Below, in pieces: positions 28,432 through 36,744 of a stretch of 64,000 nucleotides of DNA. A program made the translations under genes and the position numbers. How positions within the stretch are numbered: the first letter of the stretch is position 1; every line of letters begins with the position of its first letter. The DNA is from Nocardia mikamii NBRC 108933 (lineage in GTDB: Bacteria > Actinomycetota > Actinomycetes > Mycobacteriales > Mycobacteriaceae), in the NCBI RefSeq assembly GCF_001613505.1, contig NZ_BDCM01000004.1:186001-250000 (forward strand), given 5' to 3'. The notes under the pieces were generated by a model. The model ran no database searches. It was not told the DNA's origin and was given only the letters and a program-made list of their open reading frames with translations.

Positions 28432-28953
28432 TCAGTGCGCGGCCGGGACCTGCCACAACCCGAACGGCGTCGCGAGACAGATCGCGCCGGTTCGCGAATC
28501 CCAGGCCAGCGCCGCCGAGCCGAGGCAGACCGTGCTGCGCTCACCCGAAACCACCTGCGCCTGTGAACCGTTCATCGCGAAGGAGAGCCCGATCCGGCCG
28601 GGAACGGGCTCCGGAGCGAGGGAGGTGAAGGCGAAGGCGTCGGGCCCCATCCCGACCGCGACCGGCAGTCCGGCCGCGCCCTCGCTGGCCCCGATCCCGC
28701 CGCCGGCGCCCAGGCCGAGGGCGATCGCACCCGCGGTTGCCTTGGCATAGCCGACGCCGTCGATTCCCGCCGCCCGGGCATGACCGGAATCGTCGCCCGT
28801 CGCACGGCATGCCGTGGTATCGGCGATGATCGTGATATCGCGGTTGCGGTCGGCATCGCAGTGCACGGTGGTTGCCGAGGCGGTGCCGGTGGCCCAGCAC
28901 ACGACGGCCCCGGCCGCGACGCCCCAACCTGTGATCGCGCTCATCACCTTCAC
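28432..28953 (-). CDS. Small secreted protein (DUF6764-like)
   Basis: A 173-residue protein. The GTG at 28953 follows AAAGGAG by six bases. A signal peptide ('GWGVAAGAVVCWATGTASA') leads to a small mature domain with three cysteines and Gly/Ala-rich stretches ('AIALGLGAGGGIGASEGAAG'). It ends in 'CLATPFGLWQVPAAH'. Proteins of this layout occur in Nocardia and mycobacteria (DUF6764); the function is unknown. It is separated by 79 bases from the serine-hydrolase start and may begin that transcript. Confidence 0.75.
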   Translation of the reverse strand: MKVMSAITGWGVAAGAVVCWATGTASATTVHCDADRNRDITIIADTTACRATGDDSGHARAAGIDGVGYAKATAGAIALGLGAGGGIGASEGAAGLPVAVGMGPDAFAFTSLAPEPVPGRIGLSFAMNGSQAQVVSGERSTVCLGSAALAWDSRTGAICLATPFGLWQVPAAH

Positions 28954-29050
28954 GGAGTGCTCCTTTCGGGCCGGCAACGCTCACCATAACCGGACCCCGC
29001 GGCGGCCGACCCGATCCGCGCCGCGCGGCCGGTCCCGCCCCGGGCACGGA

Positions 29051-29093
29051 AACGGGCGGCGACTCGGATGTCATACCCGAATCGCCGCCCGTT
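29051..29093 (-). terminator. Strong intrinsic terminator after the S1 protease gene
   Basis: A 17-base stem (AACGGGCGGCGA-C-TCGG against CCGA-A-TCGCCGCCCGTT, one mismatch) with a 9-base loop begins 22 bases after the protease stop on the minus strand. It also insulates the DUF6764-like gene. Confidence 0.8.
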
Positions 29094-29115
29094 ACAAGGG
29101 TTGTCGTGCCGCCGA

Positions 29116-29787
29116 TCAGATCGGCGCGTAGCCGGCCCCCACGCCACCGCGCACATTCATGTCGTTGACGATCGCCGACATGTTGGTGCCCACCTCGGGG
29201 CCGAAGCAGGCCACCGCCAGGTAGGCGTTCACCATGCCGACCAGGGTGGAGCCGACCACGACGGGGGCGCCGGAGTCGCCCTCGACGACACACATCTCGG
29301 CCCACGTCTCGTCGGTCTGGAAGACGTCGCCGAAGGCCAGGCCGCACGTATTGCCGGTGGTCCGGCCTTCCTTACAGACGATGCTGGGGAACTGGACCGG
29401 TGCCCCGACGTTGGTGATCGTCACGTTGCCGATCCGATTGACGGGAGTGACGTGGCCCGGATCGAATTGGATGACCGCATAGTCCAGGTCATGATTGGAA
29501 TAGACGAAATGACCGATCACGCCGGCGCCGCGGTCCTGTTCGGACCACACCTCCGAACCCGCCTCGCCGCAGTGACCGGCGGTCAGGCCCACCAGGCGAC
29601 CACCGCCGTCGTGGCCGATGGTCGTGACCGTGCACTCGAACTGGTTGTCGATGATGATTCCGGAGCCGCCGCCGATCACCGGCGATCCGGGACCGGCTTG
29701 CGCGACCCCCGCGCCCGTCCCGAGCAGCGCCGCGCCCAGAGCTACGGCGAAGGCGGCATGAGCCGCCCTGACGAGTTTGTTGAACAT
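29116..29787 (-). CDS. Secreted trypsin/chymotrypsin-like serine protease (S1)
   Basis: A 223-residue exported protease. The start ATG 29787 has GGAGGG five to six bases upstream. The signal peptide ends near 'GVAQA-GP' (residue 31). The triad is complete: His72 in 'LTAGHC', Asp102 in 'DLDYAVIQ' and Ser172 in 'EGDSGAP'. Cys51/Cys73 and Cys138/Cys148 could pair. It resembles small S1 proteases of Nocardia and Streptomyces and the mycobacterial secreted Rv-type homologues. No propeptide of the alpha-lytic type is present. Confidence 0.9.
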   Translation of the reverse strand: MFNKLVRAAHAAFAVALGAALLGTGAGVAQAGPGSPVIGGGSGIIIDNQFECTVTTIGHDGGGRLVGLTAGHCGEAGSEVWSEQDRGAGVIGHFVYSNHDLDYAVIQFDPGHVTPVNRIGNVTITNVGAPVQFPSIVCKEGRTTGNTCGLAFGDVFQTDETWAEMCVVEGDSGAPVVVGSTLVGMVNAYLAVACFGPEVGTNMSAIVNDMNVRGGVGAGYAPI

Positions 29788-30274
29788 TTCCCTCCAGACG
29801 TCGGAAGTCCGCACGATATCAGCCTTGTCGTACTACATCCTTGCAGTTCTCGGGCCCGAGTGCGCCCGGTATCGCCATGCAGTTTGCTGGATCGATGCCG
29901 TGGCCGCGCGAGGACACGTACGAGGCCGACGAGATGCGACACCTGCTCACGACGACCGCTGTTTCGCGGGTACTCGCTATAGGCTTTCGTCAGTATTCGG
30001 GGCAAATCTTAATAACGAGAATTTCAATCCGATAAAAGGGGGATCGGGTCGCGAGTTGGACATTCGATCAAGAAACTAGAACCTGTTCTAGGAAATGGTC
30101 GTGTCCATTGTGATCGATACCAGTCGGGTGGGCGCGATCACAGGCCCGGAACCAACGTGATCTGGGTCTATGACCACAGCCACACTTTGTGCTGTGTTTT
30201 TCCTAACTCCGTAGTAAGGTGCCTCAAGCGAAACAGTCGTCGGGGCGGGTAACCGGCGTCGAGAGGGGTAGCCA
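29788..30274. other. Gene-free promoter region of the mce operon
   Basis: This 487-base stretch is more AT-rich than its surroundings (especially 29990-30100) and has no credible ORF. It contains the KstR-type operator at 30076-30091, 184 bases before the yrbE4A start, and a second inverted repeat, CACAGC...GCTGTG, at 30175-30196. The protease promoter should lie at its left end. Confidence 0.7.
30076..30091. promoter_or_regulatory. KstR-type operator CTAGAACCTGTTCTAG
   Basis: A perfect inverted repeat matching the published KstR motif TNNAACNNGTTNNA. KstR is the TetR repressor of the cholesterol regulon in mycobacteria and rhodococci and is released by a sterol-CoA intermediate. Its position upstream of yrbE4A is the expected one. 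Confidence 0.85.
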
Positions 30275-31147
30275 GTGCAAGTCACCAACGGTCCGGACGG
30301 GTCGGGGGCAATTAGTTCACCATCGAGAATGAGTGCCGCGGCGGACTGGACGAAGGCGTACTGGCAGGATCACCCCAAGCGGTCCCTCGAGACCTTCGGT
30401 CGACAGATCACGATGGGCTTCTCCGCGGTCGCGGAACTGTTCGTCGCCATCTTCCGTCGTCGCTTCCCGTTCGGTGAATTCGTCCGGCAGTGCGCATTCA
30501 TGGCCAGTGTCGCCGCCGCGCCCACTTTGCTGGTCGCCATTCCGATCGGCGTCATCGTCTCCATTCAGGTGGGTTCGGTCGCGCAGCAGGTCGGCGCCAC
30601 CTCGTTCATCGGCGCGGCCAACGGGCTGGGCATCATTCAGCAGGGCGCGCCGCTGGTCACCTCGCTCATGATCGCCGGCGCCGTCGGCTCGGCGATCTGC
30701 GCCGACCTCGGCTCCCGCACCATCCGCGAGGAAATCGACGCCATGAAAGTCATGGGCGTCGACCCGATGCGCCGGCTCGTGGCCCCCCGGCTCGGCGCCG
30801 CCATGCTGGTGTCGGTGCTGCTGTGCGGCTTCGTGATCTTCGTCGGCTTCCTGACCGGCTATATCTTCAACATCTTCGCCCAGAACGGCACCCCCGGCTC
30901 CTATATCGGCACGTTCGCGTCGTTCGCGGTGACCAGCGATTTGCTGGTGGCGTTGATCAAATCCCTGATCTTCGGCCTGCTGGCCGCGATCATCGCGTGT
31001 GATTCGGGCTTGAACACCCGCGGCGGCCCGGGCGGTGTCGCGAACTCGGTCAACACCGCCGTGGTGTTGTCCGCGCTGATGCTGTTCGGCACGAACCTGA
31101 TCATCACGCAGATCTACAACGCCCTGTTCCCCCCACAGATGGTTTGA
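30275..31147 (+). CDS. yrbE4A: MlaE/YrbE-type permease of the mce operon
   Basis: A 290-residue ABC-type permease with about five to six membrane helices and the conserved cytosolic loop 'ADLGSRTIREEIDAMKVMGVDP' that couples to the MceG ATPase. The GTG at 30275 follows GAGAGGGG by six bases. The first 45 residues are hydrophilic. It is the first gene of the operon, with yrbE4B starting four bases after its stop. The symbol rests on the operator and order, not on a phylogeny. Confidence 0.9.
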   Translation: MQVTNGPDGSGAISSPSRMSAAADWTKAYWQDHPKRSLETFGRQITMGFSAVAELFVAIFRRRFPFGEFVRQCAFMASVAAAPTLLVAIPIGVIVSIQVGSVAQQVGATSFIGAANGLGIIQQGAPLVTSLMIAGAVGSAICADLGSRTIREEIDAMKVMGVDPMRRLVAPRLGAAMLVSVLLCGFVIFVGFLTGYIFNIFAQNGTPGSYIGTFASFAVTSDLLVALIKSLIFGLLAAIIACDSGLNTRGGPGGVANSVNTAVVLSALMLFGTNLIITQIYNALFPPQMV

Positions 31148-31151
31148 GCCG

Positions 31152-32015
31152 GTGTCGTCAACTTATGTTCCGCCGCTACTGCGGCCCCTGCAGCGGATCC
31201 GCAGCTCCGCCGGTGCCCCGCGGGACTGGCTCGCGCGGGTCGGTCATCAGGTCTTCTTCTTCCTGCGCTCGATCGGCTCGATGCCGTTGGCGCTCAAGCA
31301 CTATCCGAAGGAAGTCTGGCGGCTGCTCTCGGACGTCACCTGGGGTAACGGCAGTCTGATCGTCGGTGGCGGCACCATCGGCGTGGTCCTGATCCTCAGC
31401 GCCTTCGGCGGTATGACCGTCGCCATCCAGGGTTACACCTCGCTGAACCTGCTCGGTTTGAGCCCGCTGACCGGTGCGATCTCCGCCTTCGCGACCACCC
31501 GTGAGCTCGGGCCCATGCTCGCCACCCTCGCCTTCGCCGCACAGGCCGGCTGCCGCTTCACCGCCCAGCTGGGTTCGATGCGCATCGCCGAGGAGATCGA
31601 CGCGCTGGAGTCGCAGGCGATCCGGCCGCTGCCCTACCTGGTCAGCACCCGGATGATCGCCGCGATGATCGCGATCGTGCCCCTGTACTGCCTGGCGCTG
31701 CCGGTCGCCTACCTGTCGTGTTCCATCACGGTCGGATTCATCGGCGGCACGGCTTCGGGCACCTTCCAGCACTACTTCTATCAATTCCTGGTACCGCACG
31801 ACGTGCTGTGGTCGTTGCTGAAAGCCATTCTGTTCGTGGCGATCACGACCTTCATCCAGTGCTACTACGGCTTCTTCGCCTCCGGCGGTCCCGAGGGCGT
31901 CGGTGTGGCCGCGGGCCGGGCGATCAAGCTCTGCATCATCGCGGTCGTCTTCGCCGACCTGTTCATGACGCTGGCGATCTGGGGCGTGAACCCGGGCATC
32001 AGGATCTCGGGATAG
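31152..32015 (+). CDS. yrbE4B: MlaE/YrbE-type permease of the mce operon
   Basis: A 287-residue partner permease. The coupling loop is 'AQLGSMRIAEEIDALESQAIRPLPYLVSTR', the usual B-type version. It pairs with YrbE4A to form the inner-membrane channel that receives lipids from the MCE tube. The GTG at 31152 lies four bases after the yrbE4A stop. Instead of overlapping mce4A directly, it is followed by a repeat-encoded small ORF. Confidence 0.9.
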   Translation: MSSTYVPPLLRPLQRIRSSAGAPRDWLARVGHQVFFFLRSIGSMPLALKHYPKEVWRLLSDVTWGNGSLIVGGGTIGVVLILSAFGGMTVAIQGYTSLNLLGLSPLTGAISAFATTRELGPMLATLAFAAQAGCRFTAQLGSMRIAEEIDALESQAIRPLPYLVSTRMIAAMIAIVPLYCLALPVAYLSCSITVGFIGGTASGTFQHYFYQFLVPHDVLWSLLKAILFVAITTFIQCYYGFFASGGPEGVGVAAGRAIKLCIIAVVFADLFMTLAIWGVNPGIRISG

Positions 32016-32023
32016 GAGGACTG

Positions 32024-32095
32024 GTGAATCACAATGCGAAGCCCGTTCACCGGGCCGACCGGGTGCGGGTGTCCCGCATGGACACAGGGGCCTGA
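32024..32095 (+). CDS. Repeat-encoded 23-codon small ORF before mce4A
   Basis: A GTG at 32024 with an AGGAGGA box four bases upstream opens a 23-codon ORF ending at TGA 32093-32095, two bases before the ATG of mce4A. The peptide (V-N-H-N-A-K-P-V-H-R-A-D-R-V-R-V-S-R, then a short tail) is the same type as those at 6.5 kb and 46.3 kb. mce4A has no RBS of its own outside this ORF, so its translation probably depends on reinitiation. Confidence 0.55.
   Translation: MNHNAKPVHRADRVRVSRMDTGA
32033..32078. repeat. Dispersed coding repeat, copy 2
   Basis: About 42 bases match the copy at 46.27 kb with about four differences. The last 23 (CCGACCGG..GTCCCGC) are identical to the spacer of copy 1 on the other strand. 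Two small hairpins can form: GCCCG-TTCAC-CGGGC and GCGGG-TGT-CCCGC. Confidence 0.8.
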
Positions 32096-32097
32096 AT

Positions 32098-33600
32098 ATG
32101 ATCATCGATCCGAGTGGCCGCGGACCGACGATGCGGCAGCTGCTCATCGCGGGCGTCTGCGGAATCGTCGTCATCGCCGCGGCGCTGACCCTGCTGATGG
32201 CCCGCTACAAGGGCTACATCCTGAACCCCAAGGTGGAGGTCACCGCCAACCTGACCACCACCGGTGACGGACTGCCCGCGCAGGCCGACGTGAAGTTCCG
32301 CGGCGTGCTGGTCGGCGCGGTCGAGGAAGTGTCGGTGGCCGCCAAGGGCGAGCTGCAGCAGGTGCACATCAATATGAAGCCGGACTACATCTCCGATATC
32401 CCGGCCAATGTCACCGCCCGCGTCGTCCCCAGCAACCTGTTCGCCGTCACCTCGGTCGAACTGGTCTACAACGGTCCCGACAACGCCTCGCTGAAGGCCG
32501 GTTCGCAGATCGCCGAGGACCACAGCCAGGGCACCATCGCGCTGCAGGACACGCTCACCACGGTCCGCACGATCCTGAACAAGATCGACCCCATGCAGCT
32601 GGGCCGGGTGCTGAGCACCCTGTCCTATGCGCTGGACGGCAGCGGCCGGGTCCCGGGTTCCACCGTCGAGCGGCTGAACAACTGGTTCACCCAGGTCCGG
32701 GCCGCGGTGCCGGATCCGGAGGGCACGCTGAACGACTTCTCCGCCTCGTTCCACGCGCTCAACCAGTCCGCGCCGGATCTGATGACGACGCTGTCGGAAT
32801 CGGTCAAGACCGCGCAGACCATCGCCGACAAGCGCAGCGAACTGGCCGGTCTCATCACCGGCACCTCGGCGACCATCGACAAGGTCAACAACCTGTTCGC
32901 CCGCAATCCCGACGTCGGCAAGCAGCTGACCTCGGGCACCGGCGACATGTTCGGCGCGCTCACCGAGGACCCCGACGCGATCCCGCAGGCCATCGCGAAC
33001 CTGAACGCGTCGGTCCGCAAGCTGAGCACCACCTTCCACTGGGGTCCGCAGCAGCAGATGATCTGGAACGCGGGGCTGACCTTCACGCCGTACAAGCCGT
33101 ACGACCGGTCCGACTGCCCGCGCTACGGCGACATGGCGGCGCCGAGCTGTGGCACCGCCCCGGTGGTCGCCGACATCGGCCCGCCGACACCGGCCCTGAA
33201 GCCGCGCACGCTGGACGCGTCGCAGGGACTGCCCAAGCTGCCGCCGATGCCGGGCCTGCCCGCCATCCCGGGAGTCACCACCGGTGACACCGCGCAGACG
33301 GCCGCGCCGCAGCAGGCGCCCAAGCCGGGCAACCCGTTCGCCGGAACTCCGTTGGAAGGTCTGTTCCCGCAGCTGCCCGGCCTGCCGGGTGCGCCCGCGG
33401 CGCCCGCGCCGCAGCCGGCTCCGGCCGCTGCTCCGGCCGCGGACGGGCAGAAGCCCACCGCGGGGCCGATCGCCTACTACACCGGACGTGACGCGATGAG
33501 CGCGCTGCTCGGCCGGGATCCGACGACTGCCGAATATCTGCTGCTGAGCTCGATCCTGAGGGGTGGAACCTTGCAAGTTTCCGAAAGCGGTGCCAGCTGA
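32098..33600 (+). CDS. mce4A: MCE family protein, subunit A
   Basis: A 500-residue subunit of the lipid-transfer tube. One N-terminal membrane helix (about 14-35) precedes the MCE/MlaD domain (about 40-120: 'GLPAQADVKFRGVLVGAVEEVSV'), followed by a long helical region and a C-terminal Pro/Ala-rich tail (residues about 380-465) with 'PGLP' repeats. That tail makes it longer than M. tuberculosis Mce4A (about 400). The last codons overlap mce4B (the TGA shares its A with the ATG). Confidence 0.92.
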   Translation: MIIDPSGRGPTMRQLLIAGVCGIVVIAAALTLLMARYKGYILNPKVEVTANLTTTGDGLPAQADVKFRGVLVGAVEEVSVAAKGELQQVHINMKPDYISDIPANVTARVVPSNLFAVTSVELVYNGPDNASLKAGSQIAEDHSQGTIALQDTLTTVRTILNKIDPMQLGRVLSTLSYALDGSGRVPGSTVERLNNWFTQVRAAVPDPEGTLNDFSASFHALNQSAPDLMTTLSESVKTAQTIADKRSELAGLITGTSATIDKVNNLFARNPDVGKQLTSGTGDMFGALTEDPDAIPQAIANLNASVRKLSTTFHWGPQQQMIWNAGLTFTPYKPYDRSDCPRYGDMAAPSCGTAPVVADIGPPTPALKPRTLDASQGLPKLPPMPGLPAIPGVTTGDTAQTAAPQQAPKPGNPFAGTPLEGLFPQLPGLPGAPAAPAPQPAPAAAPAADGQKPTAGPIAYYTGRDAMSALLGRDPTTAEYLLLSSILRGGTLQVSESGAS

Positions 33601-34631
33601 TGAGAGGAATTCGCAAACCGCTGATCGGGTTCGGTATCTTCGCCATCGTCTCGGTCCTGGTGACCGTGGTCATCTGGAATACGCTGGCGCGCACCGTGAA
33701 CGGTTCCACCCACAGCTACTCGGCGATCTTCACCGATGTGCTGGGCCTGCGTGAGGGCGACGACGTCCGGATGGCGGGCGTGCGCGTCGGCAAGGTCACC
33801 AAGATCGAGGTCGAGGGACAGCACCAGGCCAAGGTGTCGTTCATCGTGCAGACCGATCAGACCGTGTACGGCAACACCAAAGCCCTGGTCCGGTATCAGA
33901 ACCTGATCGGCCAGCGCTATGTGGCGCTGGCGCCGGGCAACAAGGGCGACAATTCGGCGCTGCGCAACAACGCGACCATCCCGGTCGACCGCACCGAACC
34001 CTCGTTCGATATCTCGGGTCTGCTCAACGGTTTTCAGCCGCTGTTCGAAACCCTGCAGCCCCAGCAGGTCAACGACCTGACCAACACCTTCATCCAGGCG
34101 TTGCAGGGCGACGGTGTTTCGCTGAGCTCGTTCATCACCCAGGCCGCCGCACTGGCCGGTGACTTCCAGCGACGCGACGTCATCCTGGCCGACGTGATCA
34201 CCAAACTGTCGGGCGTGATGTCGGGACTGGCGAAACGAGGTGACGAATTGGAGACTCTGGTGACCCAGACCCGTGCGCTGATCGGCGGGCTCTACGAGCA
34301 GGGACAGTCCCTGCAGGCTTCGACCGTCCAGATCGCGAATGCCACCAGCTCCCTGGTGAACATGGTCGATCAGGTGCAGCCGAAGATCACGGCCGCGCAG
34401 AACTCGTCCACCGACGCGCTGACCATGCTGATCAACAACGGCGCCAAACTGGACCAGGCCGCGATCGACCTGCCGGGCATCCTGGCCGATGTGGGCAAGT
34501 TCAGCTCCGACGGCGCCTATGCCAACGCCTACCTGTGCACGCTGGACGTCTCGCTGTACGGGGTGCTGTTGCCGCGAGGTCTGGTCAGCCAGATCGGCGG
34601 ACCCAACCACTCGGCGGTGTGCCGCCCATGA
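33600..34631 (+). CDS. mce4B: MCE family protein, subunit B
   Basis: A 343-residue subunit. The membrane helix at about 8-28 is followed by the MCE domain ('YSAIFTDVLGLREGDDVRMAGVRVGKV') and a helical tail forming part of the needle. The start overlaps mce4A by one base and the stop overlaps mce4C (ATGA), so the order is tightly coupled. Confidence 0.92.
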   Translation: MRGIRKPLIGFGIFAIVSVLVTVVIWNTLARTVNGSTHSYSAIFTDVLGLREGDDVRMAGVRVGKVTKIEVEGQHQAKVSFIVQTDQTVYGNTKALVRYQNLIGQRYVALAPGNKGDNSALRNNATIPVDRTEPSFDISGLLNGFQPLFETLQPQQVNDLTNTFIQALQGDGVSLSSFITQAAALAGDFQRRDVILADVITKLSGVMSGLAKRGDELETLVTQTRALIGGLYEQGQSLQASTVQIANATSSLVNMVDQVQPKITAAQNSSTDALTMLINNGAKLDQAAIDLPGILADVGKFSSDGAYANAYLCTLDVSLYGVLLPRGLVSQIGGPNHSAVCRP

Positions 34632-35635
34632 CGACATTCGGTACGCGAATCAAGAATCGCTTCCAGGGCAACCGCTTCTTCTGGCTCGGCGTCATCGGCG
34701 CCGTGCTCATCGTGGTGCTGCTGGTGGTCTCCAGCGGGTACAAGAAGCTGGGCGTCGGCACCAAGGACGTGCAGGCGGAGTTCGTGCAGACCGCCGGCGT
34801 CCAGACCGGTGACAAGGTGAACGTCGCCGGTGTTCCGGTGGGCACGGTCGCCGGGGCGAAGCTCGAGGGTGACCACGTGCTGATCACCCTGCACGTGAAC
34901 AACGACGTGAAGCTCGGCCCCGATGCCCGCGCCTCCATCAAGATGGCCACGCTGCTGGGCGCGCGCTACGTCGATCTCGACCCGGGCAACGGGAAAGGCT
35001 TGCCGGGCAACCGGATTCACAAGTCCAACACCAAGGTTCCCTACGACCTCGCCGATGTGGTGCAGATCGGCACCCCGAAGTTCGAGGCGCTCGACACCGA
35101 GAAGCTGGCCGAATCGCTGAAGGTGCTCGGCGACCAGATCGACGGTTCGCCGCAGCTGACCGCGCAGGCGCTCGACAGCGTCGGCGCGCTCGCCAAGACC
35201 ATCAACGATCGGCGCGACCAGGTCGACGGTCTGCTCAAGGATCTGGACAAGGTCACCCGGATCCTCGGCGACAACCGCAACAGCGTGCTGCTGGTGATCA
35301 CCCAGGGTGAGGCCATCGCCGGCCGGGTGATGGAACGCCAGGAGCTGCTCAAGCAACTGCTGAACAACACCGCGACCCTGACCAAGCAGCTGCAGCAGAT
35401 CGGCGCGGAGAACAACAACCAGCTCGGCCCGACCATCGAACAGCTGAACACGATGGCCCAGGGTCTGCAGAAGAACAAGGACAACCTGGACAAACTGTTG
35501 ACGATCATGCCCGCCTCGCTGCGGCAGTTCAACAACGTGTTCGGCAACGGCCCCTACGGTGAGGTCGGTGTGCCGTGGCTGTTCCCGGACAACTGGTTGT
35601 GCTTCGCGCGAGTGATCGAGGGGTGCCAGGGATGA
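34628..35635 (+). CDS. mce4C: MCE family protein, subunit C
   Basis: A 335-residue subunit. The frame is open upstream, but ATG 34628 overlaps the mce4B stop and leads straight into a cytosolic basic stretch and the membrane helix ('FWLGVIGAVLIVVLLVV'). The MCE domain ('AGVQTGDKVNVAGVPVGTVAGAKL') and a long helical region follow. The stop overlaps mce4D. Confidence 0.92.
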   Translation: MTTFGTRIKNRFQGNRFFWLGVIGAVLIVVLLVVSSGYKKLGVGTKDVQAEFVQTAGVQTGDKVNVAGVPVGTVAGAKLEGDHVLITLHVNNDVKLGPDARASIKMATLLGARYVDLDPGNGKGLPGNRIHKSNTKVPYDLADVVQIGTPKFEALDTEKLAESLKVLGDQIDGSPQLTAQALDSVGALAKTINDRRDQVDGLLKDLDKVTRILGDNRNSVLLVITQGEAIAGRVMERQELLKQLLNNTATLTKQLQQIGAENNNQLGPTIEQLNTMAQGLQKNKDNLDKLLTIMPASLRQFNNVFGNGPYGEVGVPWLFPDNWLCFARVIEGCQG

Positions 35636-36744
35636 TGCGGAAAACAAGGCGGGACCGCGCCCTGAATACATGGCGGGCTCGCGCCGCGAGGACGGTCGCG
35701 ATCGGTGCGGTCGCACTGGTGGCCGGCAGCTGCGGTTCGGTGCAGAACGCGGTGGGCGGTTCGACCCACATCACCGCCGACTTCCGCAATATCGCCGGCG
35801 TGTTCGAGGGCAATCCGATCACCGTGCTGGGACTCGAGGTCGGCAAGGTCGACAAGATCATCCCGAAGGGTGAGTACGTCGAGGTGCACATGACCGTGAA
35901 CCACGACGTGGACATCCCGAAGAATGTGACGGCGGCGATCGTGTCGCCCTCGATCGTGACCAACCGGCACGTCGAGCTCACGCCGCGCTATACCGGCGGG
36001 CCCAAGCTGCCGGACAACACGCACCTCACGGTGCAACAGACCCGCACCCCGGTCGAACTGGACACGATGATCAAGACCATCGACCAGTTCACCGCCGCGC
36101 TGAAGCCGGCGCCTGGCCAGACCCAGGGCCCGCTGTCGGGCACGCTGCTCTACGACATGGTCAACGGCCAGGGTGAGCGGATCCGCGACACGCTCAACGC
36201 GCTGTCGGGAGCGTTGAAGGTCGGCGTCGACAACAAGGACGCCATCTCGACCATCATCATCAAGCTCAACGAGCTGACCGCGATGCTGGCCGACAACGAC
36301 CAGTCGGTGCGCGACTTCAGTAACAAGGTCACCCAGATGTCGTCGCTGCTGGCCGAGCAGGCGCCCGGTCTGCAAGCCACGCTGGACCAGCTCAACGACT
36401 TCCTGGCCAACACCAGCGGCGTCTTCAGCCAGTATCAGAGCCAGCTGTCGGAGAGCCTCACCGGGCTCACCAAGGTCACCGACCAGCTGCGGCAGAACGC
36501 GGCCGGTGTGATCGAGACCGTCGACGTGGCGCCGCTGCTGCTGCAGAACCTGGACCGTTCGATGGACCGCAACCGCGGCTTCGTCCGCCTGCACGCGGTG
36601 CTCGGCACCGCACTGTCCGGCGAGGTCGTCAGCCTGTTCTGTGAACGCATTCAGATGAAGGCCGACGGCTGCCGGACCGGCAAGATCGAGGATTTCGGAC
36701 CCGACCTCGGGTTGTCCGCCGCACTGTTGGGACTGACGAAATGA
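35632..36744 (+). CDS. mce4D: MCE family protein, subunit D, with lipobox-like cysteine
   Basis: A 370-residue subunit starting at ATG 35632 (ATGA overlap with mce4C). Its N-terminus is basic and then hydrophobic, ending in V-A-G-S-C34, which looks like a weak lipobox rather than the plain membrane helix usual for subunit D. The MCE domain is 'AGVFEGNPITVLGLEVGKVDKI'. A long Gln/Leu/Asn-rich helical tail follows. Confidence 0.9.
   Translation: MMRKTRRDRALNTWRARAARTVAIGAVALVAGSCGSVQNAVGGSTHITADFRNIAGVFEGNPITVLGLEVGKVDKIIPKGEYVEVHMTVNHDVDIPKNVTAAIVSPSIVTNRHVELTPRYTGGPKLPDNTHLTVQQTRTPVELDTMIKTIDQFTAALKPAPGQTQGPLSGTLLYDMVNGQGERIRDTLNALSGALKVGVDNKDAISTIIIKLNELTAMLADNDQSVRDFSNKVTQMSSLLAEQAPGLQATLDQLNDFLANTSGVFSQYQSQLSESLTGLTKVTDQLRQNAAGVIETVDVAPLLLQNLDRSMDRNRGFVRLHAVLGTALSGEVVSLFCERIQMKADGCRTGKIEDFGPDLGLSAALLGLTK

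Noticed and set aside
28353..28544. Upstream extension of the serine hydrolase
   Set aside because: It overlaps the DUF6764-like gene region and lacks an RBS, while GTG 28352 has a strong AGGAGG box.
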